A DNA stretch of 64,000 nt from Streptomyces fuscichromogenes (GTDB lineage: Bacteria > Actinomycetota > Actinomycetes > Streptomycetales > Streptomycetaceae), in assembly GCF_014645815.1 (NCBI RefSeq), contig NZ_BMML01000015.1, positions 124,001 through 188,000 on the forward strand, given 5' to 3'. The notes under the pieces are model-generated. The model saw only the letters and a list, made by a program, of their open reading frames with translations. It ran no database searches and had not been told where the DNA came from. The translations under genes and the position numbers were made by a program. Position 1 is the stretch's first letter. The number at the start of each line of letters is the position of its first letter. Positions 1-7,803 of this stretch are shown here, one piece after another.

Positions 1-175
1 TGGCTCAGCCTGCGGGAACTCCCGTACGACCGTGGGCGATCGCCGAGGACGAGGTGAAGGTAGCCGCCTCCGGGGGCCATGTCGAAGTTGCGTTTTCCCT
101 GTCCAGGTGGCCTCCTGCACCGGTCATCGCGGCATCGCGGCATCGCGCTCTCGCCCTCGCCTGATCGGCGGCGCC

Positions 176-1276
176 TCACGCCAGGGTGACGTGCATACCG
201 CCCTCGGTCAGGGCGCCCAGGATCTCGGTGAAGAGGTCGTAGTCCTGGCCTTCCGGTGTCAGGGTCCGGGACAGGTGCTCGCGTGCGGTCGCGGCGTTCC
301 GCCAGAGCAGGGTTGCGGGGGCGGTGTAGCCGAAGGTGCCGCGCAGACAGTCGTCGAGGGCGGCGAGGCAACCGCCGAAGTAGCCCCCCGGCCCGTTCAC
401 CGCCTCGCCGAGCGCCAGGTAGAGGCCCGGTTCGTCGGTGATGTGCCGGCCGTCGAGTTCGTAGGCGTGCCCGGCCGGCCGGTCACGGTGGGCGCGCCGG
501 CAGGCCCGCTCGCGGACGAGATCGAGCCAGGCCCCGCGGCGCCGGGTGTCGAGGCCCGCCCAGGCATCCACGCTGTCCGGCGGTCCGACGAGCCACCGTT
601 CCCAGATGGGCCGGGCGTGTTCGGGAACGGGTGGGAAAAGCTCTCCGCCGAGTTCCAGGTCGATCAGGTCCGTCCCGTGAGAGGACGGGCGCCAGGCAGT
701 GACTTCGGTCCACAGCAGCCGATCGGTGAGTGGCCGGCCCTGGTCGTCATGGATCTCCAGGGCGGCCTCCTCCAGGTCCAGCGCCCGCCGGGTGCCCTTC
801 GCCAGCGCGGCCCGCAGCTGGTCACCCTGGGTGAGTCCCCGCAGGACGAGTGGGGGTGCCGTCTGTTGGGCGGTCGGCAGGACGCGGACGAATTCCCGGC
901 AGGAGCCCAGCCACCGGTGCCCGTCGTGCACCCGGACACGACCCGTGTGCCTCTCGGGCGGACCTTCGTAGTCGTCCAGGCCGTTGAGCACAAGGCTGTC
1001 CGCCCCCAGGAGCCGCCCCGGGCTCTCCGCGTCCTCCAGCAGCCAGGCGTCAAGTGCGTCGTCGTCCGGCACCAGCCATACCCGGCTCCCGACCCAGCCC
1101 CGCGGCTCGACGCTTTCCGCTGTCCAGCCGCACAGTTCGTACGTGCCGCGCCGAGGCTCCCCGAAGAGGCCCTCCACCGCATCGCACTCGCCCCAGACGC
1201 AGCCGTGCTTCGTCTCCGTCAGCCTGTACCGTCCATGCCCGCGATCCGCGCTGTCCCCCTGCACGTCGGCCATCAT
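176..1276 (-). CDS. Barstar-family domain protein
   Basis: This 366-residue protein has a C-terminal half that resembles the barstar (ribonuclease inhibitor) fold. The stretch YELDGRHITDEPGLYLALGE followed by a GGYFGGCLAALDDCLRG-type helix is typical of barstars, which bind and block a cognate ribonuclease. The N-terminal 200 residues are acidic and Trp-rich with no signal peptide or membrane segment, so the protein is probably cytoplasmic. No barnase-like gene lies beside it in the window, so the partner may be elsewhere or lost. The N-terminal part I do not recognise. The start is the first ATG of a double Met and was not resolved further. Confidence 0.75.
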   Translation of the reverse strand: MMADVQGDSADRGHGRYRLTETKHGCVWGECDAVEGLFGEPRRGTYELCGWTAESVEPRGWVGSRVWLVPDDDALDAWLLEDAESPGRLLGADSLVLNGLDDYEGPPERHTGRVRVHDGHRWLGSCREFVRVLPTAQQTAPPLVLRGLTQGDQLRAALAKGTRRALDLEEAALEIHDDQGRPLTDRLLWTEVTAWRPSSHGTDLIDLELGGELFPPVPEHARPIWERWLVGPPDSVDAWAGLDTRRRGAWLDLVRERACRRAHRDRPAGHAYELDGRHITDEPGLYLALGEAVNGPGGYFGGCLAALDDCLRGTFGYTAPATLLWRNAATAREHLSRTLTPEGQDYDLFTEILGALTEGGMHVTLA

Positions 1277-1352
1277 GCCCCTGCCGCCTGCTCAGAGCGA
1301 GTGAGTATGGGCACTCATGTGCGGGGTCATCGGCGGCCTGCATGTTGGGTGC

Positions 1353-2141
1353 ATGAGATCAATGTCCCTTTCGAGGGCCGTGCTGGTGGCCGCCCTCGGC
1401 TGCTTGCTGCTGTCCGGCTGCGGTGATCAGAGGAGCACCACCGATCAGACTTCGGCAGGCGGTGCCGTTCCGGCGGTAACCCCGCCCCCGTTGGACGCTT
1501 CGTCGAGTGTCGGCGATCCGGAGACGAGGCTCCTCGCCCTGCTGACCCGCATCGAGCAGCGCTGCGCTCCCGGCACCCCCGGTGACAAGGGCCGTGGTGG
1601 CGTGCCCGAGCCCGAGGACCTGCCGGGCTGGGAGGGGGCGGCCTCTCCGGGATACGGGCCGGGTGAGACCCCGTCCGGTGTTCCCAACGCCTCGGGGGAC
1701 ATACCGGTTTCCGTGGCCGGCCCCACGCCCCGGACGAGAACGGCCCCTGACCTCGCCGAGGCCAAGCCGGTCGAGGAGGTCGCCCTGACCGGTGTCGAGG
1801 AGTGCGCCGGGGGCAGGCATGCCCAGCGCATCGGCGAGGCGTTCAAGGGCGTGAGGACGACCGGCTACCGGGCCATGCGCGAGAGGCTGGTGGACCTGGA
1901 CTACCCGGAGTCGCGGATTCACCGGATGCCGGACCAGGCGGGCGCGCCCCGGGCCAGGCTGGACTTGCGGGTGATCGGCAGCCACCTGGCTCTGGAGGTC
2001 ACCGGGGCCGACGGCAGTGTGACCGTCGAGGCGTTCGGGGTTCCGGGGACGGAGGGTGTGAGCGTGACCGATGTGCAGCGGAAGTCGAAGCAGAAACCGG
2101 AGCTGGAGCTGGAGTCGGAGTCGGACGTGCCTACGTCCTGA
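1353..2141 (+). CDS. Secreted lipoprotein of unknown function
   Basis: The protein has 262 residues and begins with a short basic stretch, a hydrophobic core and the lipobox LLLSGC, so it is exported and lipid-anchored to the outer face of the membrane. The mature part starts with a Ser/Thr/Pro-rich linker and continues as a charged domain rich in Glu and Arg with no family I recognise. An upstream in-frame ATG at 1317 would add twelve residues in front of the signal peptide. I chose 1353 because it places the basic n-region directly before the hydrophobic core. It is divergent from the barstar-domain gene. Confidence 0.7.
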   Translation: MRSMSLSRAVLVAALGCLLLSGCGDQRSTTDQTSAGGAVPAVTPPPLDASSSVGDPETRLLALLTRIEQRCAPGTPGDKGRGGVPEPEDLPGWEGAASPGYGPGETPSGVPNASGDIPVSVAGPTPRTRTAPDLAEAKPVEEVALTGVEECAGGRHAQRIGEAFKGVRTTGYRAMRERLVDLDYPESRIHRMPDQAGAPRARLDLRVIGSHLALEVTGADGSVTVEAFGVPGTEGVSVTDVQRKSKQKPELELESESDVPTS

Positions 2142-2181
2142 CCGATCGGTGGATCGACGGTGTCGGGAGCTGAGCCGGTCG

Positions 2182-2553
2182 TCAGCGGATCGGTGGCAGC
2201 TTCCGGCGCTTCCGGGTGGTGCGGCCGATCCGGAACCGGGGCGTGGCGCCGTCGCGGATCACCAGGAGCCAGCCGGCCACGCTGAGCGCCGTGAAGCCGA
2301 GGGCGAGGATGACGCCGAGCGGCTGGCGGTCTCCGGCCAGGGAGCCTGCCGCGCGTATCAACTGCGCCACTCCGAAGGCCAGCGCGCCCCACCCCGCGAG
2401 GGTGCCGGCATGCCTACGGCGTTGCCGCCGGATGAGCCACATGCCGACGGTCAGCCAGATGGCGCCACTGGCACCGAACGCCGATGCGATGAACATCCCC
2501 GCCTCCGGACGGAAGAGAGCTGGTCGACTATGCGGCATCTGCAGGGAGAACAA
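2182..2553 (-). CDS. Small integral membrane protein
   Basis: A 123-residue hydrophobic protein with about three or four predicted membrane spans (around residues 20-42, 52-72 and 80-97) and a strongly basic C-terminal tail ending RTTRKRRKLPPIR. No enzymatic motif is visible. An internal Met at residue 20 (start near 2496) may be the true start, because the first nineteen residues are polar and look like upstream sequence. It lies 13 bases downstream of the LanC-like gene on the same strand, so the two may be co-transcribed. Confidence 0.55.
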   Translation of the reverse strand: MFSLQMPHSRPALFRPEAGMFIASAFGASGAIWLTVGMWLIRRQRRRHAGTLAGWGALAFGVAQLIRAAGSLAGDRQPLGVILALGFTALSVAGWLLVIRDGATPRFRIGRTTRKRRKLPPIR

Positions 2554-2565
2554 CGCGGCCGGTGC

Positions 2566-3873
2566 TCAGAGGAACCCCGTGCGGTGGGTGTCCGTGCCGC
2601 GGTGCAGGCGTACGAAGCGCAGGAGTCCGGGGACGATGCCCGCGTTGCCCATGGCCCAGCCGGTGCACGGTTCGAGGTCGCCGGGGGTGGCCCGGTGGTC
2701 GAAGTTGGACCAGCGGGCGCCTTCGCCGTCCCGGATCGCACGGGCGGTGAGGTCCGCGACGAGGACACGGGCGAAGTCGTACGAGTCCCGGTGCCTGGCC
2801 TGTTCGGTGTGCCCTGCCTGCCCTGCCTGCCCTGCCCGTTCGGTCCGTTCGGTCCGTTCGGTTTGTTCGGTTTGGGTGGTGATCCGGTCGCAGGCCAGGG
2901 CGAGGACGCCCGCGGTGCCGCAGCAGCGGCCGTTGTTGTCCCAGAAGCCGGGGCGCAGCCGCCGGGGCAGGCCGGAGTGGGTGACCGTGTGCCAGCAGCG
3001 GTCCGCGAGGGTGGTCCAGGCCGGGTCGGCGGTGACGTCCCCCAGCAGCCGGAAGACCTGTGCGTCCCCGGTCGGACCGTGGCACCAGCCGTAGCTGACG
3101 GGCTCGATGAGATCGGGGCGAAACTGAGGGGTGGAGTGCCGTACCAGGAAGCCCTCCGGACCCGCCTCGTCGCGGGCGACGACGTCCGCGGCGCCGGCCA
3201 GGGCCAGTTCGACCAGGTCCGTCCGCCCGGTCGCGTCGCCGACCCGGGCAAGCGCGAGGACGATCCCCAGCGTGCCGTGCGAGATGTGGTGCAGACGGGA
3301 CTCGACATCCGGGCGGTGGGCCCAGTGGACACCGGCCGGAGTCCGTTCCGCCGTCCGCAGGTAGGGCTCCACGGCGAGGACGGCCAGCTCAGTGTCACCG
3401 CACAGCAGTGCGCCGAGGCCGATTCCCGCGTTGCCGCCCAGCAGCTCGAACAGATCGCCCCAGCGGGTGCCGTCGAAGCGTGACCGCACGAGGCGCAGCG
3501 CGCGGTCGGCGGCGGCACCGGCGGCCCTGTCGCCGAGTTCCTCGTGGACGGTCCGCAGGGCGAGCGCCACTCCGGTGCGGCCGAAGCAGAGCGAGTCGTG
3601 GTCGATGCCGGCGACGGAGTCCGCGAGGCTGCGGGCCGCGCGCAGGGCGGTGTCGGCGTAGGCGTCGTCGCCGAAGTGCCGCCATGCCTCCAGGAGCAGG
3701 GGGACGGCCCCGGCCGTCCCGCTGTAGAACGTGGGTTCGAGCTGGTCGTCAGAGGGTCTGGCCGGCCAGGCGAGGCCGCCGCCGGGGGTCTCCCGCGCCG
3801 TCCCGGTGAGCCAGCGCAGCCCGTCCACCGCGAGTTCCTCGACCTCGTCGACCGCTCCCGGTGCTGTCGTCAC
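2566..3873 (-). CDS. Stand-alone LanC-like zinc protein
   Basis: This 435-residue protein belongs to the lanthionine synthetase C-like family, which folds as an alpha/alpha toroid around a zinc ion. The zinc-site signatures are visible as YGWCHGPTG near residue 270 and NGRCCGTAG near residue 317, and Gly-rich barrel motifs such as FYSGTAGAVPLLLEAW and SHGTLGIVLALARVG recur. In lantibiotic pathways LanC joins Cys thiols to dehydrated Ser/Thr. No dehydratase gene is next to it, so it may be an orphan LanCL-type protein acting on another substrate. Residues about 330-360 are a low-complexity TER/GQA insert that matches 6- to 10-bp DNA repeats at 2810-2880. It may pair with the membrane protein just downstream. 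Confidence 0.8.
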   Translation of the reverse strand: MTTAPGAVDEVEELAVDGLRWLTGTARETPGGGLAWPARPSDDQLEPTFYSGTAGAVPLLLEAWRHFGDDAYADTALRAARSLADSVAGIDHDSLCFGRTGVALALRTVHEELGDRAAGAAADRALRLVRSRFDGTRWGDLFELLGGNAGIGLGALLCGDTELAVLAVEPYLRTAERTPAGVHWAHRPDVESRLHHISHGTLGIVLALARVGDATGRTDLVELALAGAADVVARDEAGPEGFLVRHSTPQFRPDLIEPVSYGWCHGPTGDAQVFRLLGDVTADPAWTTLADRCWHTVTHSGLPRRLRPGFWDNNGRCCGTAGVLALACDRITTQTEQTERTERTERAGQAGQAGHTEQARHRDSYDFARVLVADLTARAIRDGEGARWSNFDHRATPGDLEPCTGWAMGNAGIVPGLLRFVRLHRGTDTHRTGFL

Positions 3874-3975
3874 GGCCCGACTCTCGCATGATCTCCCGCG
3901 CCTGCCCAGGGGGCGTGCGCCGATGACAGACGGTGCCGGACCGGAGCTGTCCGCACGCTCCCGCTCGTGTCGCGC

Positions 3976-4035
3976 CGCCGGGAGCGGGCACGCCGGGAGC
4001 GGGCACGCCGGGAGCGGTCCCGGCGGGACAGGGCA
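3976..4035. repeat. 15-bp tandem repeat, four units
   Basis: Four adjacent 15-bp units with the pattern CGCCGGGAGCGGGCA fill 3976-4035. The first two are identical, the third and fourth diverged. They sit in the 221-bp gap between the LanC-like gene and the nickel-binding gene. No gene is seen there. Confidence 0.8.
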
Positions 4036-4094
4036 CCCGCCACGGCGCTCCCCGGCCGACTGACGGACGTAGTCCTCAGTCGGCAGTCGTCACC

Positions 4095-4346
4095 TCACCA
4101 GATCGACAGCGGTACCTGGTGGATCTCGTCCGCCGGGTGGCCCGTGCGTTCGTGGACGCGTTTGACCGCCTCGGCCGAGGGCGCCTCGGAGAGGCAGTAG
4201 ACGTTGCCGGAGTCCGGGTCGGCCCAGGCCCGTTCGAAGTGGACGCCCTCGTCCTTCTCGACGGCGAGGTCGGCCTCGTGGGCCTCCTTGAGCTGGTCGG
4301 CGGTGATGCCCTTCATCCCGTGGTGTACGTCCATGAACTGAGGCAT
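4095..4346 (-). CDS. DUF4242 nickel-binding protein (SCO4226 type)
   Basis: An 83-residue protein of the DUF4242 / SCO4226 family. The S. coelicolor member is described as a small ferredoxin-fold dimer that binds nickel. The N-terminal PQFMDVHHGM segment supplies His residues, and the C-terminal HERTGHPADEIHQVP supplies more candidate ligands. The start at 4346 is fixed by a strong AGGAGGTGGC ribosome site just upstream. A much longer reading of the same frame is not real, because it runs through a terminator and another gene. The position next to phoU agrees with the S. coelicolor gene order. Confidence 0.88.
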   Translation of the reverse strand: MPQFMDVHHGMKGITADQLKEAHEADLAVEKDEGVHFERAWADPDSGNVYCLSEAPSAEAVKRVHERTGHPADEIHQVPLSIW

Positions 4347-4470
4347 GGCTGCCACCTCCTGTCTTGTCTCCCGCACGTCCCCCGTCCCCCGTAAGTACCC
4401 TCCCCGCTCCTCTCCTCTCCTCTCCTCATCCTCTCCATGTTCCGCCCGTCGGTGTCGTCGCGCACAGCAC

Positions 4471-4502
4471 GAAGGGCCCCCGACCGGAGTCGGAGGCCCT
4501 TC
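4471..4502 (-). terminator. Intrinsic terminator behind Cys-rich mini-gene
   Basis: A 14-bp stem (GAAGGGCCCCCGAC against GTCGGAGGCCCTTC, one mismatch) with a CGGA loop lies 46 bases downstream of the 51-residue ORF and upstream of the nickel-binding gene. It separates the two genes. Confidence 0.75.
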
Positions 4503-4548
4503 GCCCGTACGGCGCCACAGCGCCTTCGCCGCTACGCGGCCACGGCGC

Positions 4549-4704
4549 TCAGCCGCACTGGCACGGACTGCCCGACTGGCAGCCGCAACCGCAGCCCGAA
4601 CCGCAGCCGCAGGCGCCGATGACCAACAGGTTCTTGATCTCGGCGGGCTGGTCGGTCGCGCGCTCCTGTGTGGGGTCGGGCGTGGTGCTGGGGGATTCGG
4701 CCAT
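4549..4704 (-). CDS. 51-residue Cys/Gly-rich mini-protein
   Basis: The reading frame starts at ATG 4704 behind a strong AGGAGGG site and stops with TGA at 4549. The first 31 residues are acidic and polar (ESPSTTPDPTQERATDQPAE, then IKNLLVIGA). The last 20 carry seven Cys interleaved with Gly (CGCGSGCGCGCQSG, then a CQCG end). It could be a metal-binding peptide beside the nickel-binding protein, or a leader-core peptide, given the LanC-like gene 0.7 kb away. Neither is shown by the sequence. By synteny it occupies the position between SCO4226 and SCO4228. I do not recognise the family. Confidence 0.7.
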   Translation of the reverse strand: MAESPSTTPDPTQERATDQPAEIKNLLVIGACGCGSGCGCGCQSGSPCQCG

Positions 4705-4858
4705 GGATCCCTCCTAGAGGTCCCTGGATGCCCTAGAGGTAGGGCCTTGCCCATTCCATGCCCGTTTCTCCGGGCGCATCAACGGCGCACAGTGGCGCCC
4801 ACACGCCGACCCCGCACTTCGCGAGCCCCACCCACCTGGGGGTCACGCCACCTGGAGG

Positions 4859-5548
4859 TCACGCCCCCTCGGCGCCCGTCACCGGCTGGATGTCGGGCTG
4901 GAGGTCGTCCGCGTGCTCGCCCGTGACCAGGAAGACGACGCGCTTGGCGACGGCGACCGCGTGGTCGGCGTACCGCTCGTAGTAGCGGCCGAGCAGGGTC
5001 ACGTCGACGGCGGTCTCGATGCCGTGCTTCCAGCGGTCGTCCAGCAGGTGCTGGAAGATCGTGCGGTGCAGCAGGTCCATCTCGTCGTCGTCCTGCTCCA
5101 GCTGGAGGGCCAGGTCGACGTCCTTGGTGATGATCACCTCGGCCGCCTTGGCCATCAGGCGCTGCGCGAGCTGCCCCATCTCCAGGACGGTCGCGTGCAG
5201 GTCGTGGGGGATGGCGTTCGCCGGGTAGCGGAGCCGGGCCAGCTTCGCCACGTGCTGGGCGAGGTCGCCGGAGCGCTCCAGGTCGGCGGACATGCGGAGC
5301 GAGGTGACGACTATCCGCAGATCGGTCGCCACCGGCTGCTGGCGGGCGAGCAGCGCTATCGCGCGCGCCTCCAGGTCGTGGTGGAGCTCGTCCACCCTCT
5401 GGTCGCCTTCGATGACGCTCTCGGCGAGCTTGAGGTCGGCGTCGAGGATCGCCGTCGTGGCGCGCCCGATCGCCGATCCCACCAGCCGGGCCATGTCGAC
5501 CAGGCTGTCGCCGATCGAGTCGAGTTCCTCGTGGTACGCGTCCCGCAT
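4859..5548 (-). CDS. phoU: Phosphate signalling protein PhoU
   Basis: A 229-residue cytoplasmic PhoU with two repeats of the three-helix PhoU domain (roughly residues 8-95 and 110-205). It begins MRDAYHEELDSIGDSLVDMA and carries the acidic metal-site motifs ADLERSGDLAQHVAKLARL and YYERYADHAVAVAKRV. PhoU links the Pst phosphate transporter to PhoR signalling and keeps the Pho regulon off under phosphate plenty. The start at 5548 follows a GAGGGAAC site. A longer frame to 5665 would run into the promoter region. It is divergent from phoR-phoP, with PHO-box repeats in between, so it is probably itself PhoP-controlled. Confidence 0.95.
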   Translation of the reverse strand: MRDAYHEELDSIGDSLVDMARLVGSAIGRATTAILDADLKLAESVIEGDQRVDELHHDLEARAIALLARQQPVATDLRIVVTSLRMSADLERSGDLAQHVAKLARLRYPANAIPHDLHATVLEMGQLAQRLMAKAAEVIITKDVDLALQLEQDDDEMDLLHRTIFQHLLDDRWKHGIETAVDVTLLGRYYERYADHAVAVAKRVVFLVTGEHADDLQPDIQPVTGAEGA

Positions 5549-5665
5549 CAGGGTTCCCTCTCCTACGTGTGTTCCATGGGGCTCCGGGGGCCGGGGCCCG
5601 TGGCCGAAACCAGCTGCGAACCCCACGCTTCCACGTTCCGGTCTCAACGCGACCGTTTCTGCCAC

Positions 5666-5698
5666 CCCAAATGAACCAATACTGGCTCCAAGGTGAAC
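5666..5698 (-). promoter_or_regulatory. PHO box: three 11-bp PhoP direct-repeat units
   Basis: On the minus strand the sequence reads GTTCACCTTGG, AGCCAGTATTG, GTTCATTTGGG as three consecutive 11-bp units. The first and third match the Streptomyces PhoP unit (GTTCACC-like) closely and the middle one is degenerate. It sits between phoU and phoR, where PhoP autoregulation is known in S. coelicolor. Confidence 0.85.
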
Positions 5699-5771
5699 TC
5701 TGGGCGACGAGTGTTCGAGCTCGCACCTCCACGGCTGTGGGGATGTCGTACCCCCTGCTTAACCTGTTTGC

Positions 5772-7028
5772 ATGGACGTGAACGCGGCGGTCGCCGCAGC
5801 GGCAGCGATCGCCGGGGTGCTCACCGGTGTCATCGCCATGCTGGCGTTCCGCTGGAGCGAACGCGACCAGAAGCGACCGACCAGGACTTCTCTGCACACC
5901 GACCCCGTACTGCCGCCGGGCGTGGACACCGTACTGAGCGTGCTGCGCTCCTCCGCGGTGGTCCTTGACGAGGCCGACGCGGTTGTCAAGGCGAGCTCGG
6001 CGGCGTACGCCCTCGGACTCGTGCGCGGCGGCAAACTCGCCATCGAGCCGATGCTCGCGATGGCCCGGGACACCCGGCGCGACGGCGAGATACGCCAGGT
6101 CGAGCTGGATCTCCCGAGGCGGGGGACCGGGCGGGGCGAGGCCCTGGCCGTCTCCGCCAGAGTGGCGCCGCTCGGCTCCCGGCTCGTCCTGCTCCTCGTC
6201 GAGGACCTCACCGAGGCCCGCCGCATCGAGGCGGTACGACGGGACTTCGTGGCGAACGTGAGCCATGAGCTGAAGACCCCGGTCGGCGCGCTCTCCCTGC
6301 TCTCCGAGGCCGTCATGGACGCCTCGGACGATCCGGAGGCCGTGCAGCGCTTCGCCGGTCGCATGCAGATAGAGGCCACGCGCCTGACCAACCTGGTCCA
6401 GGAGCTGATCGACCTGTCGAGGGTGCAGAACGACGACCCGCTGGAGGACGCGGAGCCCGTCCGGGTCGACGAGCTGGTCGCCGAGGCGATCGACCGGTGC
6501 CGCCACCAGGCCGGCACCAAGCAGATCACCATGGCCGCGGGCGGCACCGCCGACCTGCATGTCTGGGGCAACCGCGGCCAGCTGGCCGCCGCCCTCGGCA
6601 ACCTGGTCGAGAACGCCGTGAACTACTCCCCGGCCCGCACCCGGGTCGGGATAGCCGCCCGCCGGGTGGGCGTGCCCGGCGGCGACATGATCGAGCTCGC
6701 CGTGACCGACCAGGGCATCGGCATCACCGACAAGGACAAGGAGCGCATCTTCGAGCGCTTCTACCGCGTCGACCCGGCCCGCTCCCGGGCCACCGGTGGC
6801 ACCGGCCTCGGCCTCGCCATCGTCAAGCACGTGGCCGCCTCGCACGGCGGGGAGGTCACGGTGTGGAGCGCCGAGAACCAGGGCTCCACGTTCACCCTCA
6901 GGCTGCCGGAGGCGGGCGCGGTACGCGACCGCGCGTCGCAGCACCCCGACCCCGACCTCGACGACGAGGCCGGTACCACCGAGTCATCCCCGTACGAACC
7001 GCTTCCCGCCCCGGAGGTCCTTCCGTGA
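5772..7028 (+). CDS. phoR: Phosphate-sensing histidine kinase PhoR/SenX3
   Basis: A 418-residue membrane sensor kinase. One N-terminal membrane helix (residues 4-26) is followed by a PAS-like region, a HisKA domain with phospho-acceptor His165 in FVANVSHELKTP, and a HATPase_c domain with N box NLVENAVNYSP, G1 motif TDQGIGI and G2 motif GGTGLGLAIVKH. It phosphorylates PhoP under phosphate limitation. A TAACCT -10-like hexamer ends only about nine bases before the ATG, so the transcript may be leaderless (inference). The stop overlaps the phoP start codon as GTGA. Confidence 0.94.
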   Translation: MDVNAAVAAAAAIAGVLTGVIAMLAFRWSERDQKRPTRTSLHTDPVLPPGVDTVLSVLRSSAVVLDEADAVVKASSAAYALGLVRGGKLAIEPMLAMARDTRRDGEIRQVELDLPRRGTGRGEALAVSARVAPLGSRLVLLLVEDLTEARRIEAVRRDFVANVSHELKTPVGALSLLSEAVMDASDDPEAVQRFAGRMQIEATRLTNLVQELIDLSRVQNDDPLEDAEPVRVDELVAEAIDRCRHQAGTKQITMAAGGTADLHVWGNRGQLAAALGNLVENAVNYSPARTRVGIAARRVGVPGGDMIELAVTDQGIGITDKDKERIFERFYRVDPARSRATGGTGLGLAIVKHVAASHGGEVTVWSAENQGSTFTLRLPEAGAVRDRASQHPDPDLDDEAGTTESSPYEPLPAPEVLP

Positions 7029-7705
7029 CCCGAGTGCTTGTCGTCGAGGACGAGGAGTCCTTCTCCGACGCCCTGTCGTACATGCTCCGCAAGGAGGGCT
7101 TCGAGGTCGCTGTGGCGGCCACGGGGCCCGACGGACTCGACGAGTTCGAGCGCAACGGCGCCGACCTCGTCCTCCTCGACCTGATGCTGCCGGGGCTGCC
7201 CGGCACCGAGGTCTGCCGCCAGCTGCGCGGCCGTTCCAACGTCCCCGTCATCATGGTGACGGCCAAGGACAGCGAGATCGACAAGGTCGTCGGGCTGGAA
7301 ATAGGAGCCGACGACTACGTCACCAAGCCCTTCTCCTCCCGCGAGCTGGTCGCCCGCATCCGCGCGGTGCTCCGCCGCCGCGGCGAGCCGGAGGAGGTCA
7401 CCCCGGCCGCCCTCGAAGCGGGCCCGGTCCGCATGGACGTCGACCGCCACGTGGTCACCGTCTCCGGTTCCAAGGTCGACCTCCCGCTCAAGGAGTTCGA
7501 CCTCCTGGAGATGCTCCTGCGCAACGCGGGCCGTGTCCTGACCCGCATGCAGCTCATCGACCGGGTCTGGGGCGCCGACTACGTCGGTGACACCAAGACC
7601 CTCGACGTCCACGTCAAGCGCCTGCGCGCGAAGATCGAGCCGGACCCGGGCGCGCCGCGTTACCTGGTGACGGTGCGCGGTCTCGGTTACAAGTTCGAGC
7701 CGTAG
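7025..7705 (+). CDS. phoP: Phosphate response regulator PhoP/RegX3
   Basis: A 226-residue OmpR-family regulator that starts at a GTG overlapping the phoR stop by four bases. The receiver domain (residues 2-115) has the acidic pair EDE, phospho-acceptor Asp52 in LLDLMLPG, and KPFS with the conserved Lys. The C-terminal winged helix (130-225) ends with the typical VTVRGLGYKFEP. It binds PHO boxes, including the one in front of this operon, and activates phosphate scavenging while repressing much secondary metabolism. A strong terminator follows. Confidence 0.95.
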   Translation: MTRVLVVEDEESFSDALSYMLRKEGFEVAVAATGPDGLDEFERNGADLVLLDLMLPGLPGTEVCRQLRGRSNVPVIMVTAKDSEIDKVVGLEIGADDYVTKPFSSRELVARIRAVLRRRGEPEEVTPAALEAGPVRMDVDRHVVTVSGSKVDLPLKEFDLLEMLLRNAGRVLTRMQLIDRVWGADYVGDTKTLDVHVKRLRAKIEPDPGAPRYLVTVRGLGYKFEP

Positions 7706-7755
7706 GCCGTTGAGGTAACCGCTGAGACCGCTGAGCTGCCTCGGCGGCGCGTACG

Positions 7756-7792
7756 ACGAAGGGCGGCCCCCCTTGGGGGTGCCGCCCTTCGT
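7756..7792 (+). terminator. Terminator of phoR-phoP
   Basis: A long stem ACGAAGGGCGGC with GCCGCCCTTCGT, extended inward by CCCCC/GGGGG with one bulged T, lies between the convergent phoP and lipoprotein genes. It can act for both strands. Confidence 0.85.
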
Positions 7793-7803
7793 GGTACGGC
7801 CGC

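Noticed and set aside
3..164. Possible 3' end of a plus-strand gene at the left edge
   Set aside because: A frame without stop runs to TGA at 162-164, but its third-position GC is too low for confidence and nothing is recognised in it.
32..1426. 464-codon plus-strand frame across the barstar gene
   Set aside because: It is the opposite-strand shadow of the barstar-domain gene. Its translation is Pro/Gly/Arg-rich with no recognisable domain.
4095..4754. 219-codon version of the nickel-binding gene
   Set aside because: The extra N-terminal 136 codons cross a terminator and the Cys-rich mini-gene. The strong AGGAGG before 4346 fixes the short form.
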